DNA from: an uncultured Opitutaceae bacterium
GTDB lineage: Bacteria; Verrucomicrobiota; Verrucomicrobiia; Opitutales; Opitutaceae
Assembly: GCA_903952145.1 (NCBI GenBank)
Contig: CAJBES010000132.1
Span: 1 to 51,610 of the forward strand
Reading direction: 5' to 3'
DNA: 51,610 bases
The notes under the pieces are model-generated. The model saw only the letters and a list, made by a program, of their open reading frames with translations, was not told the DNA's origin and did not search any database. The translations under genes were made by a program, and so were the position numbers. Below are positions 31,869 to 40,127 of the stretch, piece by piece. The stretch's first letter is position 1. Every line of letters starts with the position of its first letter.

Positions 31869-32369
31869 TCAGGGCAGCGCTTCCAGGTTCTCCGCCGGCA
31901 CGCGGACGTGCAGGCCCTGCTGCAGCACGTCCACGGAGATGACAATGCCGGCGGGGTTTTTGGCATCGTCCACGTAACCTTCCAGCCCGTGCAGCGGACC
32001 GCCGGTGACCTTGACGCGCCGCCCCTTGGTGAGCAGGGGCAGCAGGCTGAGTTCAAACCCGGAGGCCACGATGGCTTTCACGTCGGCGAGTTGCCGGAGA
32101 AAAGTCGGCTCGTCCAGAACGGGAATCGCCCGGGCGAGCAGGTCCTGCTGGTAGATGCGGGCTTTTTTTTCCGCGGGCATCCGGGCGAACACATAGCCGG
32201 GAAAGAGCGGCTTGGTGAAACGCTTGGTCTGTTGCCGATAGCGGCGCACGCTTTGCACGAGCGCCAGATAATGTTCAAAACGCTCGGCGGCCATGAGCGC
32301 GGCGAATTTCTTTTCGCAGCGCGGCCGGGTGTGGCAGACCAACCAGATCTGTTCAGTGGGGGCGGTCAC
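31869..32369 (-). CDS. NusG-family transcription antitermination paralogue
   Basis: The 166-residue protein has an N-terminal NGN domain (IWLVCHTRPRCEKKFAALM, then TKPLFPGYVFARM) and a C-terminal KOW domain (LLTKGRRVKVTGGPLHGLEG, ending VRVPAENLEALP). This is the layout of NusG specialists such as RfaH, UpxY and LoaP, which modulate RNA polymerase elongation and ribosome coupling on particular operons. True nusG normally sits beside secE and rplK, which are absent here. Upstream in the same orientation are aroQ (14 nt) and the Nif3-like gene, and the GH127 gene follows after 88 bp. Its target could be that gene or a distant polysaccharide locus. Confidence 0.9.
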   Translation of the reverse strand: MTAPTEQIWLVCHTRPRCEKKFAALMAAERFEHYLALVQSVRRYRQQTKRFTKPLFPGYVFARMPAEKKARIYQQDLLARAIPVLDEPTFLRQLADVKAIVASGFELSLLPLLTKGRRVKVTGGPLHGLEGYVDDAKNPAGIVISVDVLQQGLHVRVPAENLEALP

Positions 32370-32382
32370 AGGGCGTCCGCGC

Positions 32383-32814
32383 TCAGAGTTGTTTGAGCAA
32401 GTGCAAGGCCTGGATGTAGCCCGGGAAACCCTGGCCGCAGATCAGCGCGCGGCAGGCACCGGCCGTCATGGAAGTGCGGCGGAATTTCTCCCGCTTTTTG
32501 ATGTCGGAAATATGGACTTCGATGGCCGGGCGGTCGGAGGCGGCGAGGGCGTCGCGCAGGGCGATGCTGGTGTGCGAGTAGGCGCCGAAGTTGACGATGA
32601 ACGCGTCGATGCCGCCATCGGTGAGGGCGTGGATTTTGTCCACCAGGGCACCTTCATGGGCCGACTGGAAGAACGTGGTGGTAAACCCAAGCTTCTTCGC
32701 CTCGGTGCGGATGAGCTGCTCAAGGTCCTTGAGGGTGGCGCGGCCGTAGATCTCGGGCTGGCGCCGGCCGAGCCGGTCGAGGTTGGGGCCGTGGAGGATG
32801 GCGATGCGTTTCAT
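32383..32814 (-). CDS. aroQ: Type II 3-dehydroquinate dehydratase
   Basis: AroQ catalyses the third step of the shikimate pathway as a dodecamer. The 143-residue protein shows ILHGPNLDRLGRRQPEIYG with the catalytic tyrosine Y23, FFQSAHEGALVDKIH, the substrate-binding FGAYSHTSIALRDAL (with F replacing the usual P of NPGAY) and EVHISDIKKREKFR with the catalytic histidine. The length is typical. It lies 7 nt after the Nif3-like gene and 14 nt before the NusG paralogue in one transcription unit. Confidence 0.97.
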   Translation of the reverse strand: MKRIAILHGPNLDRLGRRQPEIYGRATLKDLEQLIRTEAKKLGFTTTFFQSAHEGALVDKIHALTDGGIDAFIVNFGAYSHTSIALRDALAASDRPAIEVHISDIKKREKFRRTSMTAGACRALICGQGFPGYIQALHLLKQL

Positions 32815-32821
32815 GGGAAGA

Positions 32822-33574
32822 TCAGAGCGGGTTGTCTGTGGCGATGAACTCCCAGGGGAGGCGGAACTTCCTGGCGAGTTCAGCGGCGAGGGCTTTCACG
32901 CCGTGCACCTCGGTGGCGTAGTGGCCGCAGAGGTAGAGGTTGAGTTTTTCCTCCTGGGCACGGTTGAAATGCTCCTCGCGCAGCTCGCCGGTCACCAGCG
33001 TGTCGGCGCCGGCGGCGGCGAGCAGGGGCAGGGCGCTGTTGCCGCTGCCGCTGCAGAAGGCGATTTGAGCGGGACGGGCGGAGCCGAACTCGATGGCGAC
33101 GACGCGCGGATAGAGTTTCTCCAGCCGGGTCCGCAGGGCGGAGCGGGTGAGCCGCGACGGCGCGATGCAGCCGATGTCGCCACCATCGGCGGGAATGAAG
33201 CCGCGCGCGGGCTTGAGGCCGAGTTGGCGGGCGAGGAGGACGTTGTTGCCGATCTGCGGGTGCGCATCGAGCGGCAGATGACTGGAGTAGAGCGCACATC
33301 CGCCCCAGATCAGCGTGGCAACGCGGTCGAAGGCCGGACCGACAAGGGGGCGGGGCATATCCCAATACATGCCGTGGTGGACGATGAGGAAATCCACGCC
33401 GGCGGCCACGGCCCTGGAGAAGGGCTCAAGGCCGGCATCGACGGCGGCACCAATCCGGGTAACGCGACCGGGATTGGCGACCTGCAGGCCGTTGAACGAA
33501 CCGGGGTAATCCGCAAAGGCGGACCGGCGCGTGCGCCGGTCGCAGTAGGTGACGAGATCGTTGAGCGTGGGCAT
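32822..33574 (-). CDS. Nif3-like dinuclear metal-centre protein
   Basis: The 250-residue protein starts at the ATG at 33574 (MPTLNDLVTY). It shows the Nif3/YbgI family markers: SFNGLQVANPGRVTRIGAAVD, the metal-binding LIVHHGMYWD, YSSHLPLDAHPQIGNN, and the C-terminal LYLCGHYATEVHGVKALA supplying further His and Glu ligands. Members form hexamers with two metal ions per subunit. They are often annotated as GTP cyclohydrolase-like, but the cellular reaction is not settled. It is the first gene of a run with aroQ and nusG-like, divergent from the dCMP deaminase. Confidence 0.93.
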   Translation of the reverse strand: MPTLNDLVTYCDRRTRRSAFADYPGSFNGLQVANPGRVTRIGAAVDAGLEPFSRAVAAGVDFLIVHHGMYWDMPRPLVGPAFDRVATLIWGGCALYSSHLPLDAHPQIGNNVLLARQLGLKPARGFIPADGGDIGCIAPSRLTRSALRTRLEKLYPRVVAIEFGSARPAQIAFCSGSGNSALPLLAAAGADTLVTGELREEHFNRAQEEKLNLYLCGHYATEVHGVKALAAELARKFRLPWEFIATDNPL

Positions 33575-33822
33575 GGGAGGCGGAAGGCTACGAACCACTC
33601 CAGGGAAGAAAGGGATGGATTGCGAGAACGAGAATGATTTTCAGGCCAGGCCGGGCGGGCAAAGGCGCGCACCCTAGCCGGTGCCAAAACTGTCCAGGCA
33701 GCAATCGTCACCAGCGACGGGCGGGAGCGAAGCGGGCAGTTCGGGCTGAAGCCGGCGCAGAATCATGGAGAGGAAAGATTGCCCGCCGGCGCGCGGAGGT
33801 CCAACATGGCCATACATAAAGC

Positions 33823-34302
33823 ATGAGCCCATCCCCACGAAATCCCGTTGCCCTGATCGCCTTGGCGGCGGCAAAATTCCCGCGCCGGCCCTCTTGGGAC
33901 GAGTATTTCATGGCGACCGCGGTGCTCATGTCCACGCGTTCACCGTGTGAACGCCTGCAGGTTGGTTGTGTGGTGGTGACGGGAGGTGAGCGGCGCAACC
34001 GGCTCGTGGCCGCCGGCTACAACGGTTTCCTGCCCGGCTCACCGCATGTCTCGCGGGTGCGGAAGGGCCATGAACAGGCGACTGTGCATGCGGAGCAAAA
34101 TGCGATCGCCGACGCAGCCCGGCGCGGCAGTTCGGTGGAGGGATGCATCGCCTACATCACGCATTATCCCTGCATCAACTGCGCAAAGATTCTGGCTTCC
34201 GCGGGTATTGCCGAGATCCGCTACCGGCAGAACTACACCAATGATCCGCTCGTTGCGCCCATGCTGACCGATGCGGGGGTGAAGATCCTGCAATTGGAAT
34301 AG
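33823..34302 (+). CDS. dCMP deaminase / ComEB-family cytidine deaminase
   Basis: This zinc-dependent deaminase most likely converts dCMP to dUMP for thymidylate synthesis. The 159-residue protein has CERLQVGCVVV, the catalytic HAEQNAIADAARRG (zinc ligand His and the proton-shuttle Glu) and ITHYPCINCAKILASAGI with the two zinc-binding cysteines in PCINC, followed by EIRYRQNYTND. The order and spacing match ComEB/dCMP deaminases rather than tRNA adenosine deaminase. The ATG at 33823 is the natural start. It is followed 20 nt later by the YqgE/AlgH gene. Confidence 0.94.
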   Translation: MSPSPRNPVALIALAAAKFPRRPSWDEYFMATAVLMSTRSPCERLQVGCVVVTGGERRNRLVAAGYNGFLPGSPHVSRVRKGHEQATVHAEQNAIADAARRGSSVEGCIAYITHYPCINCAKILASAGIAEIRYRQNYTNDPLVAPMLTDAGVKILQLE

Positions 34303-34322
34303 CCCTGACGTCAGTCCATCCC

Positions 34323-34877
34323 ATGCACGAACGCAGCCCCAGGACAACGGAGAGCCTCGCCGGTTCGCTCCTGCTGGCGCACCCGGTGCTGCGCGACCCG
34401 AATTTTCGGCGCACCGTGATTCTGCTGTCGGAGCACAATCCCGACGGCTCGATGGGCGTGGTGCTCAACCGGCCGCTGGGCAAGCGGCTCGGGGAGCTGA
34501 ACGGCGATTTCGCCCTCGGTCCGCTGACGGGAGTGCCGCTTTTTCTGGGCGGTCCGGTGCATCCGGAGCAGCTGATTCTCGTGGCCTGGGAGATGCGGGA
34601 GGACGGTTTCCGCCTGCATTTTGGACTGGAGCCTGAAAAGGCCGGCCAGTTTCTGGCCGAAGCCGGAACGCAGGTGCGCGCCTTTCTCGGCTACTCCGGC
34701 TGGTCGCGCGGCCAACTGGAGAAGGAGCTCCGGCAACACACGTGGGTGGTGGCCGACATTCCGGGAGATCTGCTTGAGGGGGCGCAGGATAACATGCTTT
34801 GGCGGGAGATACTGGGGCGGGAAGGCGACGAGTGGCGGCTGATGGCAGAAGAGCCGGAAGACACCAGCCTCAACTGA
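34323..34877 (+). CDS. YqgE/AlgH family protein
   Basis: The 184-residue protein shows the family signature SLAGSLLLAHPVLRDPNF near the start, HNPDGSMGVVLNRPL, VPLFLGGPVHPEQLILV and FLGYSGWSRGQLEKEL. The family is widespread (YqgE in E. coli, AlgH in Pseudomonas) and folds as an alpha/beta sandwich; its molecular role is poorly understood despite the old alginate-regulation name. It shares an operon-like arrangement with the dCMP deaminase. A promoter-like element for the ribosomal genes begins 24 nt after its stop. Confidence 0.94.
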   Translation: MHERSPRTTESLAGSLLLAHPVLRDPNFRRTVILLSEHNPDGSMGVVLNRPLGKRLGELNGDFALGPLTGVPLFLGGPVHPEQLILVAWEMREDGFRLHFGLEPEKAGQFLAEAGTQVRAFLGYSGWSRGQLEKELRQHTWVVADIPGDLLEGAQDNMLWREILGREGDEWRLMAEEPEDTSLN

Positions 34878-34901
34878 ACGCCGTCCGGATGGACATTTCA
34901 G

Positions 34902-34930
34902 TTGACAGGGGTTGTGGCGCTCTCTGTTTT
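34902..34930 (+). promoter_or_regulatory. Candidate promoter for rpmJ-rpmE with almost no leader
   Basis: A perfect -35 hexamer TTGACA (34902-34907) is followed by a 17-nt spacer and a weak -10, tgtttt (34925-34930). Transcription would start around 34937, about 4 nt before the rpmJ ATG at 34941. No ribosome-binding site precedes that ATG, consistent with a nearly leaderless mRNA. Confidence 0.4.
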
Positions 34931-34940
34931 CCACGCTTTT

Positions 34941-35066
34941 ATGAAAGTCGTTTCCTCCATCAAATCCGCCAAGAAGCGTCACCCGGCCTGCCAGGTCGTG
35001 CGGCGCAAAGGCAGAATCTACGTGATCAACAAGGTCGAGCCACGCTACAAGGCCCGCCAAGGTTGA
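34941..35066 (+). CDS. rpmJ: 50S ribosomal protein L36, zinc-free type
   Basis: This is a 41-residue, strongly basic protein beginning [15 protein letters not shown] and continuing [16 protein letters not shown]. It matches the L36 family in its non-zinc (YkgO-like) form: the CxxC...C...H zinc ligands of standard L36 are reduced to a single cysteine (C17). It binds 23S rRNA in the large subunit. It is followed 20 nt later by the L31 gene, also of the form without zinc ligands, and the pair ends at an intrinsic terminator. In E. coli such pairs are induced by zinc starvation; no Zur-type palindrome was seen here. Confidence 0.95.
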   Translation: MKVVSSIKSAKKRHPACQVVRRKGRIYVINKVEPRYKARQG

Positions 35067-35086
35067 TTTAACCCCTCTTTACCGCC

Positions 35087-35338
35087 GTGAAAGCCGAAGG
35101 CCATCCCACACTCAACAACGTTTGCTTCCTCGATGTCGCGACCGGTAAGCGTTTTCTCACCAAATCCACGCTGAAGTCCACCCGCAAGGAGACGATCGAA
35201 GGCATCGAATATTTCGTCCTGCTGCGCGACGTGACCATGGATTCGCATCCCGCCTACACCGGCGAGAAGCGCCTGGTCGACACCGCCGGCCGCGTGGAAA
35301 AGTTCACGACCAAGTTCAAGCGCAGCGCCAAGAAATAA
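35087..35338 (+). CDS. rpmE2: 50S ribosomal protein L31, type B
   Basis: The 83-residue protein begins at a GTG (35087) with MKAEGHPTLNNVCFLDVATG, continues with FLTKSTLKST and DVTMDSHPAYTGEKR, and ends with the family-typical VDTAGRVEKFTTKFKR. It has only one cysteine and lacks the CxxC motifs of zinc-binding L31, so it is the type B form. L31 helps bridge the ribosomal subunits. It is co-transcribed with rpmJ and followed by a strong terminator 22 nt after the stop. Confidence 0.96.
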   Translation: MKAEGHPTLNNVCFLDVATGKRFLTKSTLKSTRKETIEGIEYFVLLRDVTMDSHPAYTGEKRLVDTAGRVEKFTTKFKRSAKK

Positions 35339-35359
35339 GCCGCCGCCGCACCCTTATGA

Positions 35360-35389
35360 GCCCTCCGCCAAAAGCGGAGGGCTTTTTTT
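35360..35389 (+). terminator. Rho-independent terminator after rpmJ-rpmE
   Basis: A perfect 9-bp stem gccctccgc/gcggagggc with a caaaa loop is followed directly by seven T residues (35383-35389). Confidence 0.95.
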
Positions 35390-35592
35390 GTCGGCGATTC
35401 AGCAATGCGAGTGCCGCGGATAGTGCCGGTGGCCCCGCCCCGTCATTCCGGGAGGGTCTCCACGGCCGCAACACCTGCAGTCAACGGCAGGCAGGGGCGT
35501 CGGGTCCGTCCGCGTCATGGCCGGACAAAATCCTTTCCACCGCGGGTTTCGTGTGTTTGGTCTGCGGCAAAGTTTCCAACTGGCCCACATTT

Positions 35593-36807
35593 ATGCGTAT
35601 CCGCGCCTTTCAAGGTCTGGTCCCCGTTCCGTCACTCGTCTCCGGCGTGGCGTGCGTGCCCTACGATGTCGTCAACACCGCTGAGGCGGCGGCGCTCGCC
35701 GCGGGCCAGCCGCACAGCCTGTTGCACGTGGACCGCGCCGAGATTGATCTGCCGCCGGACACCGACCCCTACAGCGATGCGGTCTACGCGAAGGCGCGGG
35801 AAAATTTCCAGCAGCTCCAGCACCATGGCGTCCTGGTGCGTGAAGCCGGGCCCTGCCTTTATCTTTATCAACAGCAGATGGGGGCGCACACGCAGCGCGG
35901 GCTCGTGGCCTTGTGTCACGTGGAGGATTACGACACAGAGCTCATCCGGAAGCACGAGAAGACCCGCAAGGACAAGGAGGACGACCGCACGCGGCTGATT
36001 GACACCCTCGGGGCGAACACCGGTCCGATCTTTCTCGCGTATCGCGACGAGGCGGCGGTGGCCGCACTCGTGCAGGCGGAGGTCCGGAAGTCGCCGCAGC
36101 ACGATTTCACCACGCCCGACGGCATTCGGCACACGGTGTGGCGGATGGCGGGCGGAGCGGATTTCATCACGGCGTTCGGCCGGGTGCCTGTGACCTATAT
36201 CGCGGACGGTCATCACCGGGCCGCCAGCGCCGCGCGCGTGGCCCGACTGCGCCGCGGCCGCAATCCGCAGCACACCGGGACGGAGGAGTACAACTGGTTC
36301 CTCTGCGTCATCTTTCCGGCCGCCGAACTCAAGATTCTGCCCTACAACCGGCATGTGTTCGACCTCAATGGCCACACCCCGGCGGCTTTTTTGGAAAAAG
36401 TAAGGGCGGCCTTCGGTCTGGAAGAAAACGCTGCGCCTTCACCCGCAGCCGGCGGCCGGGTGGGCATGTATCTCGACGGGAAATGGCATGGGCTGCGCTG
36501 TCCGGTCGACGCCGGGGCCGATCCGGTGGCGCGGCTCGATGTGAGTGTGCTGCAGGACAGGCTCCTGGCCCCGCTGCTGGGCATCGACGACCCGCGCACC
36601 AGCAAACGCCTCGATTTTATCGGTGGCATCCGCGGCACCGCCGACCTGGTGCAGCGCGTCGATGCGCAGGGTGGCGTGGCGTTTTCCCTTTATCCGGTCA
36701 CAATTGCGCAACTCATGGACATTGCCGACGCCGGCCAGATCATGCCGCCGAAGAGCACCTGGTTTGAGCCGAAGCTGCGCTCCGGGCTCTTCATCCATAC
36801 GTTTTGA
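35593..36807 (+). CDS. DUF1015 family protein (SerK-like kinase family)
   Basis: The 404-residue protein starts at the ATG at 35593 (MRIRAFQGLVP); the open frame upstream crosses the terminator and is not coding. Family hallmarks are the N-terminal ACVPYDVVNTAEAAAL, the central HEKTRKDKEDDRTRLI with the residues implicated in nucleotide binding, and YIADGHHRAASAARV, followed by the late DFIGGIRG. Characterised relatives include serine kinases (SerK, SbnI) that phosphorylate free L-serine, so a role in serine or cysteine metabolism is possible. No serA/serC neighbour is present, so the substrate assignment is tentative. Confidence 0.88.
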   Translation: MRIRAFQGLVPVPSLVSGVACVPYDVVNTAEAAALAAGQPHSLLHVDRAEIDLPPDTDPYSDAVYAKARENFQQLQHHGVLVREAGPCLYLYQQQMGAHTQRGLVALCHVEDYDTELIRKHEKTRKDKEDDRTRLIDTLGANTGPIFLAYRDEAAVAALVQAEVRKSPQHDFTTPDGIRHTVWRMAGGADFITAFGRVPVTYIADGHHRAASAARVARLRRGRNPQHTGTEEYNWFLCVIFPAAELKILPYNRHVFDLNGHTPAAFLEKVRAAFGLEENAAPSPAAGGRVGMYLDGKWHGLRCPVDAGADPVARLDVSVLQDRLLAPLLGIDDPRTSKRLDFIGGIRGTADLVQRVDAQGGVAFSLYPVTIAQLMDIADAGQIMPPKSTWFEPKLRSGLFIHTF

Positions 36808-36960
36808 TGCCTGGGCGGGGTACAGCCGGCCGCGGAAGTCTGTGCGCGAAACGCGAAATGATTGACCTTCCGGCGGGTTTTAACGCCGTATGAAAACGTG
36901 GTGGCTCCGGCTCGGGCCGGCGCCACCGTCCGCTCCACCTCACACCGCCACCCCCGTTCC

Positions 36961-38487
36961 ATGATCCTGCGTTTCATGCTCCTGCTGCTTGCCCTGTCCG
37001 GACCGGCCTGGACTCAGCTCTCCGCCTCGCCCGCAGCCGGACCGGTGGCGGACATCTTGCCGGTGCCGCTGGAAAGCTACGCGCCGGACGAGGCGGGGGC
37101 GACGCTCTGGCAGGTGCTCCGGCACCGGATCACGGCGGAGCCGCTCAACCTGGCGGCCTCCCTGATTTTTCTCCTGGCGGTCGTGCATACCTTTCTGACG
37201 GCCAGGTTCCGGCACTGGGCGCACCAGGTGGAACTGGCGCACGGCCAGGCGCGGCAGGAGCGCCGCGAATTGCAGCCCGACCCGGATGAGGATGGCTGGC
37301 CCGACGAGGTGAGCTTCAAGGGCCAGGTGCTGCATTTTCTAGGCGAGGTCGAGGCAGTCTTCGGCCTGTGGGTGCTGGTGTTGGCCGGGGCGATCACTTG
37401 GTTCAAGGGTTGGGGCGCCACCATCGCCTACATCGGCGAGCATGTGCGCTACACTGAGCCGATGTTCGTGGTCATCATCATGGCCATGGCCTCGACCCGG
37501 CCCGTGCTCGGCTTCGCCGAACGCTGCATGCGGATCGTGGCGACCATGGGCGGCGGCACGGCGGGCGCCTGGTGGCTTTCCATCCTGATCATCGCGCCGG
37601 TGCTGGGTTCGTTCATCACCGAGCCGGCCGCGATGACCATCGCCGCCCTGCTGCTGGCGCGGCAGTTTTACGAACTCAAGCCCTCGCCGAAATTCGCCTA
37701 CGCCACGCTGGGGCTGCTGTTCGTGAGCATCTCGGTGGGCGGAACCCTGACGCATTTCGCCGCGCCCCCGGTGCTGATGGTGGCGGCGCCCTGGGGCTGG
37801 ACGATGTCCTACATGTTCACCCACTTCGGCTGGAAAGCCGTGTTGGGCATCGTGGTCTCGACGCTGCTGCTCTACGCCTGCTTCCGGCGCGAACTGGCGC
37901 AATTGGAGCAGGCGCGGGTGGCGGCGGCGCAGAACCACCCCCGCCGCCCGGAGCGGCCGATCCCGCTCTGGATCACGGTCGTGCAGCTGCTCTTCATGGC
38001 GCTGACGGTGTATTTCGCCCATTACCCGGCCCTGTTCATCGGCGGTTTCCTCTTCTTCCTGGCCTTCGCGCAGGCGACGGCCCACCACCAGAGCAAACTC
38101 GACCTGAAGCCGGCGCTGCTGGTGGGTTTCTTCCTCGCCGGGCTGGTGATCCACGGCGGACTGCAGGGCTGGTGGATCGCGCCGGTGCTCACGAGCCTCG
38201 GCGAAATCGAGCTGTTCCTCGGCGCCTCCATTCTGACTGCCGTCAACGATAACGCCGCCATCACTTATCTCGCCACACTGGTGCCTGGCTTTACCGAGGA
38301 ACTGAAATATGCAGTCGTGGCGGGTGCGGTGACCGGCGGCGGCCTGACCGTGATCGCCAATGCCCCCAATCCGGCCGGTCAGTCCATCCTCAATCGATTT
38401 TTCCCGGATGGAATCACACCGGGCGGACTGTTCCTTGGCGCGCTTCTGCCAACGGTCGTAATGGGTTTGTGCTTCATGCTGCTATGA
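36961..38487 (+). CDS. Putative Na+/H+ antiporter (PF07399-type)
   Basis: The 508-residue protein starts at the ATG at 36961 with a signal-like segment (ILRFMLLLLALSGPAWTQ), followed by about 11-12 membrane helices. It shows GSFITEPAAMTIAALLLARQ, SVGGTLTHFAAPPVLMVAAPW and TAVNDNAAITYLATLVPG, with acidic and asparagine residues inside membrane segments, as in ion antiporters. It matches the putative Na+/H+ antiporter family common in Chlamydiae and other PVC bacteria. A charged cytoplasmic loop (ERRELQPDPDEDGWPDE) follows the second helix. Transport of Na+ and H+ is a family-level prediction only. Confidence 0.85.
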   Translation: MILRFMLLLLALSGPAWTQLSASPAAGPVADILPVPLESYAPDEAGATLWQVLRHRITAEPLNLAASLIFLLAVVHTFLTARFRHWAHQVELAHGQARQERRELQPDPDEDGWPDEVSFKGQVLHFLGEVEAVFGLWVLVLAGAITWFKGWGATIAYIGEHVRYTEPMFVVIIMAMASTRPVLGFAERCMRIVATMGGGTAGAWWLSILIIAPVLGSFITEPAAMTIAALLLARQFYELKPSPKFAYATLGLLFVSISVGGTLTHFAAPPVLMVAAPWGWTMSYMFTHFGWKAVLGIVVSTLLLYACFRRELAQLEQARVAAAQNHPRRPERPIPLWITVVQLLFMALTVYFAHYPALFIGGFLFFLAFAQATAHHQSKLDLKPALLVGFFLAGLVIHGGLQGWWIAPVLTSLGEIELFLGASILTAVNDNAAITYLATLVPGFTEELKYAVVAGAVTGGGLTVIANAPNPAGQSILNRFFPDGITPGGLFLGALLPTVVMGLCFMLL

Positions 38488-38702
38488 CTTGGGTGCCGCT
38501 CGGCACGCTCAGCCGCGCCGCGCGTGGAACAATTTGGCGGAAGCCGGGAGGCAGTCGAGCAGGCTGCAGCCAACGACTGACGCGCCGGCGCCAGAACGGG
38601 GTCTGCCAATGGGTGACTGCCCGGGGAGGGCGAAACCAGACAGCGGGCAGCGGCCCGGTCGAGCCTACCCTGAGGCTGCCGGGGGTCTGCCGGTGGCGTG
38701 GC

Positions 38703-39977
38703 TCAGGGGAAAAGTCCGCGGGCGATTTTCGCGTCGGCCACGCGCTGGATGCCGAGGGTGAGGGCGGCGAGCCGGCGGCTGAACTTGAATTTGCGCTTCT
38801 GGAATTCCACTGAGTCCTTGGCCCGGTCGAGAATGGCGAAAAGTTTTGTGAGCACTTCCTCACGGGTCCAATAGAAGTTCTGCAGATTCTGGCACCATTC
38901 GAAGTAGGAGACGATGACCCCGCCAGAGTTGCAGAGCACATCAGGGATCAGCTCAATGTCTTCGCGCTCCTCGATGATGCGGTCGGCCTGGAAGGTGGTG
39001 GGACCGTTGGCCCCCTCGGCAATGATGCGGCATTTCAGCTTGGGGGCGTTCTCCGGGGTGATCACGCGTTCCAAGGCGCACGGTGCCAGCACGGTGCATT
39101 TGAGTTCGAGCAATTCGGCGTTGGTGATTTCCTCACCCCCGTCAAAATCCTTCAGGACCCGCTGGGAGCGCACAAAGGCGAGCGCTTTTTTGATGTTAAT
39201 GCCCTTGGGATTGTAAAAAGCCGCGGTGTGATCGGAGATCGCGATGATCTTCAGGCCATAGTGGTCGAGGGCGACGGCGGCTTCGCTGCCGACATTGCCG
39301 AAGCCTTGGATGGCGACGGTGGCCTTGCGGACGGGGATCTTCAGGTCCGCCAGATATTTTGTAATGAGGTAGGCGATGCCGGCCCCGGTGGCCTCGCGCC
39401 GTCCCTGGGAGCCGCCGATCGAAATGGGTTTGCCGGTCACAATGCCCGGCACGATGTGGCCGACATGGTTGGAATAGGTGTCCATCATCCAAGCCATGAC
39501 CTTCTCATTGGTGCCGACGTCGGGTGCGGGCACGTCGACATGCGGTCCGATGAACGGGATAAGCTCCTGCATGTAGCGGCGGGAGAGGCGTTCGAGTTCC
39601 CCCAGCGAGAGCTGGTTGGGGTCCACAATGACGCCGCCTTTCGCGCCGCCGTAGGGCAGGCCGACCAGCGAAGTCTTCCAACTCATCCACATGGCGAGTG
39701 CGGCCACCTCGCCGAGGGTCACATGCTGGTGGAACCGGATGCCGCCCTTGGCGGGACCGGTGGTCAGGTTGTGCTGGACGCGATAGCCCTCAAAAACCGT
39801 GATGCTGCCGTCATCGCGGCGGATCGGCAGGGCTACGGCAAAGGTCCGCCGGGGATATTTCGTGCGGTCGCGGATTGATTCCGGGAGGTTGATGGCATCC
39901 GCCGCCTTGTCGAACTGGCGGCAGGCCATGCGGAACACATCGGAATCGTAGAGTGATGAGACAATGACTTTGGACAT
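38703..39977 (-). CDS. Glu/Leu/Phe/Val dehydrogenase (glutamate dehydrogenase type)
   Basis: The 424-residue enzyme interconverts glutamate and 2-oxoglutarate with ammonia, using NAD(P). It starts at the ATG at 39977 (MSKVIVSSLY); the open frame upstream is not homologous. Evident motifs are NLTTGPAKGGIRFHQHVTL, the substrate lysine region MWMSWKTSLVGLPYGGAKGG with catalytic K113, PAPDVGTNEKVMAWMMDTY, and the nucleotide-binding VAIQGFGNVGSEAA. The length and GGxKGG context fit hexameric GDH of about 420 residues. It converges with the antiporter gene across 215 bp that hold no recognised feature. Confidence 0.95.
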   Translation of the reverse strand: MSKVIVSSLYDSDVFRMACRQFDKAADAINLPESIRDRTKYPRRTFAVALPIRRDDGSITVFEGYRVQHNLTTGPAKGGIRFHQHVTLGEVAALAMWMSWKTSLVGLPYGGAKGGVIVDPNQLSLGELERLSRRYMQELIPFIGPHVDVPAPDVGTNEKVMAWMMDTYSNHVGHIVPGIVTGKPISIGGSQGRREATGAGIAYLITKYLADLKIPVRKATVAIQGFGNVGSEAAVALDHYGLKIIAISDHTAAFYNPKGINIKKALAFVRSQRVLKDFDGGEEITNAELLELKCTVLAPCALERVITPENAPKLKCRIIAEGANGPTTFQADRIIEEREDIELIPDVLCNSGGVIVSYFEWCQNLQNFYWTREEVLTKLFAILDRAKDSVEFQKRKFKFSRRLAALTLGIQRVADAKIARGLFP

Positions 39978-40127
39978 GGAACAAGGATGATAGGTTGTGA
40001 TTTGGGCGGGAACCCGGTCTTTGATTGGGGCGAGCTTGGGTAATGCCCGCGGCTTTAGCAATTGGCTTTGAGCCGGGCTGGGACTTGAATGAACCGGGCT
40101 AATCAGCCCGTTGTCACCTATTGATAC

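Noticed and set aside
34878-34940. Zur-binding palindrome upstream of the zinc-free rpmJ-rpmE pair
   Set aside because: No AT-rich inverted repeat of the expected length is present.
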